From positions 16,571 to 45,468 of the forward strand of contig FR881220.1 in the NCBI GenBank assembly GCA_000434735.1: a DNA stretch of 28,898 nt, written 5' to 3'. This stretch comes from Bacteroides sp. CAG:530. GTDB lineage: Bacteria; Bacteroidota; Bacteroidia; Bacteroidales; Bacteroidaceae. Below the pieces are notes generated by a model that saw only the letters and a list, made by a program, of their open reading frames with translations, did no database searches and had not been told where the DNA came from. Every line of letters starts with the position of its first letter. Position 1 is the stretch's first letter. Position numbers and translations under genes: made by a program. Positions 1 to 7,197 of the stretch are shown piece by piece.

Positions 1-750
1 TTGTTTGCCACAATACCCGCTCTTACTATTTTTGAATTCGGGACTATCATAAACAAATCGGGCGAGGCGCAGGTAAACCGTCAGATGACAGTCTTGGCTG
101 GAGTATTCATGTTCCTTTGCTTTGGATATACCAGCATTATGCCTGGCACTTACGAGATATTCATCCCCTATTTGTTCTTGCTGATGTATCTGCTGATAAG
201 CGAACTGTACAAGAAGCAAAAGAACCCCATCAACAACTGGGCGTATGGAATGATGAGCCAGATGTACATCGCTCTATCGTTTTCACTACTTAACGTTTTG
301 GCGTATCACAGCGTAAACAGTCAGTCGGTTACCGAATTCAACCCGATATTGCCGTTGTCGATATTCATCTTTAACTGGGTGAACGATAGTGGAGCTTACT
401 GCACCGGAATGTTGTTTGGCAAACATCGCTTGTTTGAGCGCATCTCACCCAAGAAATCGTGGGAAGGCTCTATCGGTGGAGCTGTATTCAGTATAATCGC
501 TGCCGTTATCTTGGCGCACTTCTTCGACTTCATGAATACTGCGGAATGGATAGGATTAGGATTGACCGTAGTAGTATTCGGTACATGGGGAGACTTGACT
601 GAATCGCTGATGAAGCGTACTTTAGGTATAAAAGACTCCGGTAATATCTTACCCGGACACGGAGGTATGCTCGACCGCTTCGACAGCACGCTGATGGCTG
701 TTCCGGCCGCCGTAGTTTATCTGTATGTCATTACGCTTATAAAGGCATAA
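1..750 (+). CDS. cdsA: Phosphatidate cytidylyltransferase, 5'-truncated
   Basis: This inner-membrane enzyme makes CDP-diacylglycerol from phosphatidic acid and CTP, the precursor of the membrane phospholipids. The 249 visible residues are very hydrophobic, with several membrane segments. The C-terminus carries the family signature: SLMKR, then KDSGN, then PGHGGMLDRFDS (about residues 203-230), with the metal-binding acidic residues and the HGG present. The family is usually about 270-285 residues, so some 20-35 N-terminal residues lie outside the window. The apparent TTG at base 1 is just the window edge, not a start. It converges on lpxB, with a shared terminator between them. The identification is firm; only the 5' end is missing. 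Confidence 0.93.
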   Translation: MFATIPALTIFEFGTIINKSGEAQVNRQMTVLAGVFMFLCFGYTSIMPGTYEIFIPYLFLLMYLLISELYKKQKNPINNWAYGMMSQMYIALSFSLLNVLAYHSVNSQSVTEFNPILPLSIFIFNWVNDSGAYCTGMLFGKHRLFERISPKKSWEGSIGGAVFSIIAAVILAHFFDFMNTAEWIGLGLTVVVFGTWGDLTESLMKRTLGIKDSGNILPGHGGMLDRFDSTLMAVPAAVVYLYVITLIKA

Positions 751-779
751 CGGATTATAGTCACATTATTATATATAGA

Positions 780-829
780 AGAATCGTCTTTCGTATATTG
801 AAATTGTTCTTTATACGAAAGGCGATTCT
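780..829. terminator. Bidirectional intrinsic terminator between cdsA and lpxB
   Basis: A 17-bp stem pairs 780-796 with 813-829, with a single T-G wobble and a 16-nt loop. A T-rich run follows on + and an A-rich run precedes it. It lies between two convergent genes and can serve both. Confidence 0.8.
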
Positions 830-840
830 TATTTTTATTA

Positions 841-1974
841 TTATTTCTTCAGATACTTCACCATCAGTTTTGCCGCCCGTTCAGAAGCTCCGGGTGTGCC
901 TAATATCTGTATCATACGGTCATAACCGGATAACATCTGAATACGTCGGGAGCCTCCTTCTATTATGGCAGACAGTTCACAACGTATATTATCGACTGTC
1001 ATTCCGTCGGCAACCAATTCGGTAACAACTTCAGAACCCGACACCAAATTAACCAACGATATATATTTAACCTTCAATATATGACGGCGTAAGAACGAAA
1101 CAAGTTTACCTGCAGCCGTATAATAACATACCACCTGCGGCACTCTGAACAATGCCGTTTCAAGAGTAGCCGTTCCCGAAGTCACCAAAGCCGCCTCAGA
1201 ATGACGCAGCAAACGATATGTCTCGCCAAATACAATCTTGGCACCATCTGTAAGATAATGGCTATAGAATTCCGGGGCGATGCCAGGAGCTCCGGCTATC
1301 ACAAACTGATACTGAGGAAACGAGCGAGAAGCCTCCATCATACGCGAGAGGTTGTCCTTGATTTCTTGCTTACGGCTCCCCGCCAAAAGTGCGATAATTG
1401 GACGAGACGATTCCAGATTCAAGCGTTGGCAGAACTGCTCTTTCGTTTCAGTATCCGTACGCAAGAAACTGTCTACCGCATCTACACACGGGTTACCTAC
1501 ATAATCTACCGGATAGTGGTGACCTCGGAAGAAATCCACCTCGAACGGAAGTATAGAAAACAGCTTATCTACATCACGACGTATATTCTTAATGCGATAT
1601 TCTTTCCAAGCCCATATCTTAGGCGATATATAATAATATATAGGTATCTGAGTATGCTTTTTGATGTAAGCGGCTATTTTAAGATTGAACCCCGGATAAT
1701 CTACCAATATCAACACGTCCGGCTTCCACGCTTCGATGTCGTGCTTACATCTGTCCATATTGCTGAATATAGTACGCAGATGCAGCAGTACCGGGATAAA
1801 GCCCATGTAAGCCAATTCGCGATAATGCTTTACGCACGTTCCGCCTACGGCAGTCATCAAATCGCCACCGAAGAAACGGAATTCAGCTTCAGGATCTTCC
1901 GCCATCAGCGCCTTCATAAGGTTAGATGCGTGAAGGTCGCCCGAGGCCTCGCCTACTATCAGATAATATTTCAT
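841..1974 (-). CDS. lpxB: Lipid-A-disaccharide synthase
   Basis: LpxB is a GT19 glycosyltransferase. It condenses UDP-2,3-diacylglucosamine with lipid X to form the tetra-acylated disaccharide of lipid A, acting at the inner face of the inner membrane. The 377-residue length is normal for the family. The N-terminus has the characteristic GEASGDLHASNLM, then FFGGD. Further in are the DYPGFN segment, YYISPKIWAW, and the donor-binding AGSRKQEI and TSGTATLETAL stretches. The ATG at 1974-1972 overlaps the surE stop (TGA, 1973-1971) as ATGA, so translation is probably coupled to surE. No promoter of its own is seen, and none is expected. Confidence 0.96.
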   Translation of the reverse strand: MKYYLIVGEASGDLHASNLMKALMAEDPEAEFRFFGGDLMTAVGGTCVKHYRELAYMGFIPVLLHLRTIFSNMDRCKHDIEAWKPDVLILVDYPGFNLKIAAYIKKHTQIPIYYYISPKIWAWKEYRIKNIRRDVDKLFSILPFEVDFFRGHHYPVDYVGNPCVDAVDSFLRTDTETKEQFCQRLNLESSRPIIALLAGSRKQEIKDNLSRMMEASRSFPQYQFVIAGAPGIAPEFYSHYLTDGAKIVFGETYRLLRHSEAALVTSGTATLETALFRVPQVVCYYTAAGKLVSFLRRHILKVKYISLVNLVSGSEVVTELVADGMTVDNIRCELSAIIEGGSRRIQMLSGYDRMIQILGTPGASERAAKLMVKYLKK

Positions 1975-2744
1975 ACTTCAAGATTCCATTGTGCAAGTTG
2001 TTCCATAAAGCTATAAGCAGTAACATCTGTGCGTGTAGGAGTTATAGCCACATAGCCATTATCTAAAGCCCAGTGATCGGTACCCTCTACCCCCGGCTCC
2101 ATGTTATGGTATTCGCCTGTAAGCCAGAAGTAATTACCACCGCGCGGATGCTCGGCTTTAACGAACTCGTTAATCCAAACGCCATTGGTCTGACGACAGA
2201 TGCGGATGCCTTTCAACTGTGGCATATTAGGTATATTCACGTTAAGGCATACTCCTAAAGGCAATCCGTGTGCCAATACCTCGTCTACCACACGCTTGAT
2301 ATAAGGGAACGAAGGCTCAAAATCAGCGTCCGGCAAATGATTGCAGAGAGAAAAGCCTACAGAAGGAATGCCCTTAAGACAACCTTCTATCACAACTCCC
2401 ATAGTGCCAGAGTAATGCACGTTGACCGACGAGTTATCGCCGTGGTTAATGCCACCTATCACCATATCGGGCTTATGTGGCACCAACTCATGCAGAGCCA
2501 GCTTAACACAATCTACCGGAGTGCCGCTGCATTTATATATTGTAAGTCCCGGTTCTTGTTTTACCAAAGAATAGCGCAAAGGACGCTCTGAGGTAATGGC
2601 ACCCGAAGCTCCTGAGCGAGGTCCATCCGGAGCCACTACTACCAAGTTGGCCATGGGGCGCAATATTTTGATTAGTTCGTTTATTCCCTTAGCTGTTACG
2701 CCGTCATCGTTAGACAGCAACAGAAGTGGTTTTTGATTTGTCAT
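1971..2744 (-). CDS. surE: 5'/3'-nucleotidase SurE (survival protein)
   Basis: SurE is a metal-dependent nucleoside monophosphate phosphatase. Family motifs are clear: LLLSNDDG near the N-terminus (the metal-binding Asp pair), GPRSGASGAIT, CSGTPVDCVKLAL, and GGINHGDNSSVNVHYSGTMG. The reading frame stays open to 2999, but family similarity begins at MTNQKPLLLL. I therefore place the start at the ATG at 2744, giving 257 residues, a normal SurE length. The longer version would read through a hairpin and a repeat array, which is not credible. It is the first gene of a surE-lpxB pair, a linkage I recall as common in Bacteroidales. Confidence 0.94.
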   Translation of the reverse strand: MTNQKPLLLLSNDDGVTAKGINELIKILRPMANLVVVAPDGPRSGASGAITSERPLRYSLVKQEPGLTIYKCSGTPVDCVKLALHELVPHKPDMVIGGINHGDNSSVNVHYSGTMGVVIEGCLKGIPSVGFSLCNHLPDADFEPSFPYIKRVVDEVLAHGLPLGVCLNVNIPNMPQLKGIRICRQTNGVWINEFVKAEHPRGGNYFWLTGEYHNMEPGVEGTDHWALDNGYVAITPTRTDVTAYSFMEQLAQWNLEV

Positions 2745-2777
2745 AATAAGTATCGTTTTTATTCTTAAAATCGCACG

Positions 2778-2804
2778 TAAAGGTACTATAAATCTTCGAT
2801 ATAT
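2778..2804 (-). promoter_or_regulatory. Possible surE-lpxB promoter
   Basis: On the minus strand TACCTTTA (plus 2785-2778) is one base off the Bacteroidetes -7 motif TAnnTTTG. A TTTT lies 19 bp upstream, at the -33 position. It is 33 bases from the surE ATG. It is a weak match, but its placement is sensible. Confidence 0.4.
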
Positions 2805-2808
2805 AAAA

Positions 2809-2848
2809 AAGCATGTCCTGCCAAAGCGAACTCTGACAGGACATGCTT
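2809..2848 (-). terminator. Perfect 12-bp hairpin with minus-strand T-tract upstream of surE
   Basis: The sequence AAGCATGTCCTG (2809-2820) pairs perfectly with CAGGACATGCTT (2837-2848) across a 16-nt loop. On the minus strand the stem is followed by six T (2808-2803), the form of an intrinsic terminator. No minus-strand gene lies upstream of it, so what it terminates is unclear. It could be an insulator, an attenuator in a longer surE leader, or the end of an unannotated RNA. Confidence 0.6.
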
Positions 2849-2905
2849 CTTGCCAATAATCGGCGTCTGTTAGGCATATCATGAAATTATTAAACAAAGT
2901 CGTCT

Positions 2906-2993
2906 TACTTCGACCGAAGTGAACGTTCATATCGGTCGATGCTAGCGTTCGTATCGGTCGAAGTAAGCGCTCGTATCGGTCGATGTGAGACAA
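2906..2993. repeat. Array of four 22-bp palindromic repeats, copy 1
   Basis: Four head-to-tail 22-bp units lie at 2906, 2928, 2950 and 2972. The consensus is close to YRTATCGGTCGATGTGAGCGTT. Each unit contains an imperfect dyad (CACATCG-GT-CGATGTG type); in the first unit the core is inverted (CGACCG for CGGTCG). The array is bounded by diverged inverted ends, ACAAAGTCGTCTTAC on the left and GTGAGACAACTTCATT on the right. A second array of the same design lies at 18573-18660. The translated minus strand gives a spurious ORF. Confidence 0.85.
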
Positions 2994-3224
2994 CTTCATT
3001 AAAGAATTGCAAAAAGTTTACAACAGATAATATATCAAAATGATATGTGACTGCTCAATACGCAAAGCAATAGTTCAATCAGTTTCATAAACCGGACAGC
3101 TTACGCTATACAGATTCCCAAACAAAGTCTTTTCACTTCGTTTTAGCGTAATACGCTTTTACTAATATTGTTAAATATGAACTAATTAATCCATTTCGGA
3201 CCGACTAGTTAATGAGGAAATTCT

Positions 3225-3232
3225 TATCTTTG
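3225..3232 (+). promoter_or_regulatory. parAB promoter -7 box
   Basis: TATCTTTG matches the Bacteroidetes primary-sigma -7 consensus TAnnTTTG. No convincing TTTG is seen about 19 bp upstream. The implied transcript start is near 3238-3242, giving a leader of about 110 nt. Confidence 0.55.
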
Positions 3233-3240
3233 CGCAGCAG

Positions 3241-3272
3241 AAGTTATTAACAAACGGTGTAAGTTATCAACA
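3241..3272 (+). repeat. Two 12-bp direct repeats (DnaA-box-like) in the parA leader
   Basis: AAGTTATTAACA (3241-3252) and AAGTTATCAACA (3261-3272) differ at one base and are spaced 20 bp start to start, about two helical turns. The second contains TTATCAACA, one base off the DnaA box TTATCCACA. They sit directly downstream of the -7 box, where a bound protein would control parAB. Confidence 0.5.
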
Positions 3273-3351
3273 CTTTATATAAATGTAACAGCTGCGAAGC
3301 GCACGTTTTCATGATTTATTTGTTATTTCGCATTCAGATAAACTGATTAAT

Positions 3352-4116
3352 ATGGGAAAAATTATTGCATTGGCCAACCAAAAAGGTGGTGTTGGCAAAA
3401 CTACCACTACTATTAACTTGGCCGCATCATTAGCCACTCTCGAGAAGAAAGTGTTAGTAGTCGATGCCGATCCGCAGGCAAACGCCTCATCGGGCTTGGG
3501 TGTAGACCTGAAAGATATAGACTGCTCCATATATGAATGCTTGATCAACCAAACAGACATACGCGAAGCTATCTACACAACAGACATTGACGGACTCGAC
3601 ATAATTCCGTCGCACATCGACTTGGTAGGAGCTGAGATAGAGATGCTTAACTTGGACAACAGAGAGAAAATAATGAAAAAGGCTCTCGAACCGATGAAGA
3701 ATGAATACGATTTCATCCTTATTGACTGTTCTCCATCGTTGGGACTTATCACAATCAATGCCTTAACGGCTGCAGACTCGGTTATCATACCCGTACAATG
3801 CGAGTATTTTGCTCTCGAAGGTATCAGTAAACTGCTTAATACGATAAAAATCATCAAAACAAAGCTTAACCCGTCACTGGAAATTGAAGGATTCCTGCTA
3901 ACCATGTTCGACTCTCGTCTGCGTTTGGCTAACCAAATATATGATGAGGTGAAAAGACATTTCCAGGAATTGGTATTCAAGACCATCATTCAGCGCAACG
4001 TGAAGTTGAGCGAAGCTCCAAGCCACGGCATACCGGCCATACTTTATGACGCCGACTCTACAGGTGCGAAAAACCATCTGGCCCTGGCCAACGAGATAAT
4101 TAACAAAAACAAATAA
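3352..4116 (+). CDS. parA: Chromosome partitioning ATPase ParA/Soj
   Basis: This is a deviant-Walker P-loop ATPase that binds DNA non-specifically as an ATP dimer and, with ParB, segregates the replication origins. The P-loop KGGVGKTTTT is at residues 11-20, with the signature lysine at the start of the loop. VDADPQANASSGLG follows at about residue 37, and the Walker B strand LIDCSPSLGL at about residue 122. The 254-residue length matches chromosomal Soj proteins rather than plasmid ParA proteins, which carry an extra N-terminal HTH. It is followed after 31 bases by parB. Confidence 0.96.
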   Translation: MGKIIALANQKGGVGKTTTTINLAASLATLEKKVLVVDADPQANASSGLGVDLKDIDCSIYECLINQTDIREAIYTTDIDGLDIIPSHIDLVGAEIEMLNLDNREKIMKKALEPMKNEYDFILIDCSPSLGLITINALTAADSVIIPVQCEYFALEGISKLLNTIKIIKTKLNPSLEIEGFLLTMFDSRLRLANQIYDEVKRHFQELVFKTIIQRNVKLSEAPSHGIPAILYDADSTGAKNHLALANEIINKNK

Positions 4117-4147
4117 GTAACAGAATTGCAGAACACTATATAAAGAC

Positions 4148-5047
4148 ATGGCCGTACAGAAAAAATTTGCATTAGGCAGAGGACTCGACGCTTTGATTTC
4201 TACAGAAACTGAAGTCAAGACGTCTGGATCATCGTCGATAAACGAAATAGAACTGAGCAAAATCTCGGTCAACCCGAACCAGCCGCGCCGTGATTTCGAC
4301 CCGATAGCACTGCAAGAGCTGGCCGACTCGATAAGTGAAATAGGTATTATACAGCCTATCACTCTACGCAAGACTGACGAAGACTCTTATCAAATCATAG
4401 CCGGAGAAAGACGTTACCGCGCATCGATACAGGCAGGCCTGAGAACTATACCCGCCTATATACGCACTGCCGACGACGAGAACGTGATGGAAATGGCGCT
4501 GATTGAAAACATTCAGCGCGAGGACTTAAATTCACTTGAAATCGCATTGGCTTACCAGCACTTGCTGGAACAATATGAGCTTACACAGGAAAGACTGAGC
4601 GAACGCGTAGGAAAGAAACGTACTACCGTAGCAAATTACCTGCGACTGCTTAAACTGCCCGCCACCATACAGATGGCTCTCAAAAATAAAGAAATAGACA
4701 TGGGGCACGCACGTGCGCTTCTGGCTCTGGACGACCCGAAAACACAAATCCGCATATTCAACGAAATCTTAGAGCACGATTATTCGGTAAGAAAAGTAGA
4801 AGATATGGTGAAAGCCCTCACCGTAGGCGAAAGCGTGGAATCGGGAGGAAAGAAGATTGCACCTAAAGGTGCCAAACTGTCTGAAGAATACACCATGTTG
4901 CAGAATCACCTTTGCAACTTCTTCGGCAGCAAAGTGCAACTGTCGTGCTCAGCTAAAGGAAAAGGAAAAATCAGCATACCTTTCAGCAGCGAAGCCGACT
5001 TGGAACGCATCATGGAAATATTAGACACACTGAAACCAAACGAATAA
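4148..5047 (+). CDS. parB: Chromosome partitioning protein ParB/Spo0J
   Basis: ParB is the CTP-dependent clamp that loads at parS and spreads along origin-proximal DNA. The N-terminus is typical (ALGRGLDALI). The CTPase domain shows NPNQPRRDF and GERRYRAS (the arginine-rich box, about residues 92-99), then IENIQREDLN. A helix-turn-helix region follows, around RLSERVGKKRTTVANYLRLL, and then a C-terminal dimerisation region. Its 299 residues are normal. I looked for a canonical parS (TGTTTCACGTGAAACA-like) nearby and found none, so the sites must be elsewhere or diverged. Confidence 0.95.
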   Translation: MAVQKKFALGRGLDALISTETEVKTSGSSSINEIELSKISVNPNQPRRDFDPIALQELADSISEIGIIQPITLRKTDEDSYQIIAGERRYRASIQAGLRTIPAYIRTADDENVMEMALIENIQREDLNSLEIALAYQHLLEQYELTQERLSERVGKKRTTVANYLRLLKLPATIQMALKNKEIDMGHARALLALDDPKTQIRIFNEILEHDYSVRKVEDMVKALTVGESVESGGKKIAPKGAKLSEEYTMLQNHLCNFFGSKVQLSCSAKGKGKISIPFSSEADLERIMEILDTLKPNE

Positions 5048-5087
5048 ACCCGACAGAACATTGAATAGCAATTGGTCTACATATATA

Positions 5088-5855
5088 ATGTCTATAATCG
5101 CGCTTATCACGTTTCTGTTGATTGGGAGCATAGATTGTCAAGCCCAACGAGCTAAAAAGCACAGAGACGGAGTGCTCAGTGCCGACTCTATAAGGGCAAA
5201 GAACGAAGCAGACAGCTTGGCTCTGCTCAATAACGATGATATAGCAAAACGCCGGATAGATATTGAGGCCCCCATAGATACGGCACGACTTGCAGCGATG
5301 AACGACTCGATAAACGGTCCTGCCATGCAGCAACCTAAGCAGCAGAAGAAAAAATGGCTGCCCGAACCTAACAAATCGGTATGGTTGGCGTTGGCTATCC
5401 CTGGTGCCGGACAAATATATAATCGTAAATACTGGAAACTGCCTATCGTGTACGGTGGATTTGTGGGATGTGCATACGCCTTGACCTGGAACGGCAAGAT
5501 GTATAAAGATTATATGCAGGCGTTTCAAGACATTATGAGCGATAACCCAAACAATGACAGCTACATGGATTTCCTTCCGCCCAGCTATACCAAAGAAATG
5601 GTTGAGGCGCGAAAATCATATTACCAAGACTTGTTCAAGAAACGAAAAGACGTATACCGCCGACAGCGCGACCTAAGTGTTATCGCTTTCATCGGTGTAT
5701 ATCTGTTATCGGTAATCGATGCTTATGTAGACGCTGAACTATCCAACTTCGATATAAGCAACGACTTGAGCATGACATGGGAACCTGCTATTTTTAACGA
5801 TGCATACCGTAAAGCCCCACTCGGTGTAGGCTTAAAATGCAGTATTAAATTTTAA
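5088..5855 (+). CDS. DUF5683 membrane protein
   Basis: This protein's function is not established. The frame is open from a TTG at 5061, but the ATG at 5088 gives a clean N-terminal signal sequence (MSIIALITFLLIGSIDCQAQ), so I choose it (255 residues). A charged linker follows. Then comes a hydrophobic region with PGAGQIYNRKYWKLP at about residue 100, typical of DUF5683, and a second hydrophobic segment (FIGVYLLSVIDAYVDAEL) near residue 208. It lies 40 bases after parB and 3 bases before the lytic transglycosylase, so the four genes from parA probably form one operon. The linkage suggests an envelope role tied to growth, but that is inference. Confidence 0.8.
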   Translation: MSIIALITFLLIGSIDCQAQRAKKHRDGVLSADSIRAKNEADSLALLNNDDIAKRRIDIEAPIDTARLAAMNDSINGPAMQQPKQQKKKWLPEPNKSVWLALAIPGAGQIYNRKYWKLPIVYGGFVGCAYALTWNGKMYKDYMQAFQDIMSDNPNNDSYMDFLPPSYTKEMVEARKSYYQDLFKKRKDVYRRQRDLSVIAFIGVYLLSVIDAYVDAELSNFDISNDLSMTWEPAIFNDAYRKAPLGVGLKCSIKF

Positions 5856-5858
5856 GAC

Positions 5859-7109
5859 ATGAAAAAACTCTTTATCGGCTTGGTAGCCTTGCTTAGCACC
5901 ACTTCACTTTTTGCCCAAACAGGACAAAGCATAACCGTACGCACGGACTCGGGAACTGAAGATGTTATTGACTTGCCCGAAGGTATGCTTTCCAACTCGG
6001 ACAGCCTTTACCTCGACTGGATATCAAAAAACTATATCAATTTAGGAGATAACTGCATCCCCACATCTGCAGGACCACAGATAAGCGACTCTGTATATAT
6101 AGACCGACTGAAGCGTATACCGGCCATCATCGAGATGCCATATAACAGCGTAATACGCGAATTCATAGATATGTATGCCAATCGCTTGCGTACAAAAGTG
6201 GCGTTCATGCTCAGCGCAAACAATTTTTACATGCCGATAATAGAGGAAGCACTCGATTTATATAACCTCCCGCTGGAACTGAAATACCTGCCTATAATAG
6301 AATCGGCACTAAACCCAATGGCTACATCGCGCCAAGGAGCCGTAGGACTGTGGCAGTTCATGCTTCCTACAGCTAAAATATACGGATTGAAACAAACTAG
6401 CTGGATAGACGAACGACGCGACCCGCTGAAATCAACAAGAGCTGCGGCACGATATCTTAAAGACTTGTACGATATCTATCACGACTGGAACTTGGTGTTG
6501 GCAGCTTACAACTGCGGTCCCGGAACCATCAATAAAGCAATACACCGTGCTGGAGGAGAAAAAGACTTCTGGAAACTATACAACTTCCTTCCTAAAGAAA
6601 CAAGAGGATATGTACCGGCATTCGTTGCGGCCAATTACATCATGACATACTACTGCGAGCATAACATCAAACCGATGGATATGAAAATGCCCGAAAGCAC
6701 TGATACCATCCACGTAAACCGCCCGCTTCATCTGCAGCAGGTATCGGCAGTATGCAACATAAGCATGGATCAGCTGCGTGCATTGAACCCGGAATATAAA
6801 AAAGACTTGATACCGGGCAACGAAGAACCCTATGCATTACGCCTTCCGGCCAATATGGTAAGCACTTTCATCGACAAAGAAGACAGCATCTTCAATTACA
6901 AAAGTGATGTGTATCTTAACCGACGGACATTCGTTTCCGTATCGGGAGCACCAAAGTCTTCGGCACAAGCCAAGTACCATAAAGTACGTAGCGGAGATAC
7001 CTTGGGAGGCATAGCCGCCAAATACCACACAAGCGTATCAAAGATAAGACAACTTAACGGAATCAAGGGCAATAATATACGCGCAGGCCGCTCCATTCGT
7101 GTGAAATAA
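5859..7109 (+). CDS. mltD: Membrane-bound lytic transglycosylase, MltD-like (SLT + LysM)
   Basis: The enzyme cleaves the MurNAc-GlcNAc bond of peptidoglycan to form 1,6-anhydroMurNAc ends, in the periplasm. A signal peptide is present (MKKLFIGLVALLSTTSLFAQ). The SLT domain covers roughly residues 130-270. Its catalytic Glu is E148 in LPIIESALNP, followed by GAVGLWQFM and LAAYNCGPGTI, all diagnostic. A C-terminal LysM domain begins at YHKVRSGDTLGGIAAKYHTS (about residue 370) and would bind glycan. No lipobox is seen, unlike E. coli MltD. The symbol is by similarity of architecture. Confidence 0.9.
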   Translation: MKKLFIGLVALLSTTSLFAQTGQSITVRTDSGTEDVIDLPEGMLSNSDSLYLDWISKNYINLGDNCIPTSAGPQISDSVYIDRLKRIPAIIEMPYNSVIREFIDMYANRLRTKVAFMLSANNFYMPIIEEALDLYNLPLELKYLPIIESALNPMATSRQGAVGLWQFMLPTAKIYGLKQTSWIDERRDPLKSTRAAARYLKDLYDIYHDWNLVLAAYNCGPGTINKAIHRAGGEKDFWKLYNFLPKETRGYVPAFVAANYIMTYYCEHNIKPMDMKMPESTDTIHVNRPLHLQQVSAVCNISMDQLRALNPEYKKDLIPGNEEPYALRLPANMVSTFIDKEDSIFNYKSDVYLNRRTFVSVSGAPKSSAQAKYHKVRSGDTLGGIAAKYHTSVSKIRQLNGIKGNNIRAGRSIRVK

Positions 7110-7132
7110 CATACCGATTTCAATACGAAATA

Positions 7133-7163
7133 TTTGTAAAATTCCTTATTTTGTATACATTTG
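7133..7163 (+). promoter_or_regulatory. Consensus promoter of rel
   Basis: TTTG (7133-7136) and TACATTTG (7156-7163) are separated by exactly 19 bp, a full match to the Bacteroidetes promoter. Start of transcription is expected near 7170. The stringent-response gene is thus transcribed separately from the par cluster upstream. Confidence 0.8.
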
Positions 7164-7184
7164 CAAGATATAGAAATGAATACT

Positions 7185-7190
7185 AGGAGG
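7185..7190 (+). promoter_or_regulatory. Strong Shine-Dalgarno site of rel
   Basis: AGGAGG lies 7 bases before the ATG at 7198 and fixes this start. Most genes in this window lack such a site, as is usual in Bacteroidetes. Confidence 0.7.
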
Positions 7191-7197
7191 TAATATA

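Larger units (their letters stand above)
2994..3351. other. Gene-free AT-rich leader region upstream of parA
   Basis: No credible gene is present. The stretch contains the parA -7 box (3225-3232) and two 12-bp direct repeats (3241-3272) in the probable leader. I see nothing else that I can support. Confidence 0.6.

Noticed and set aside
798..2016. Long plus-strand open frames opposite lpxB
   Set aside because: Antisense to a well-supported lpxB; no family resemblance.
2906..2993. The palindromic array as parS or a CRISPR array
   Set aside because: It does not resemble TGTTTCACGTGAAACA, a second copy lies far from parAB, and there are no unique spacers between the 22-bp units.
2745..2999. 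N-terminal extension of surE on the minus strand
   Set aside because: It would translate a hairpin and the 22-bp repeat array; SurE similarity starts at the ATG at 2744.
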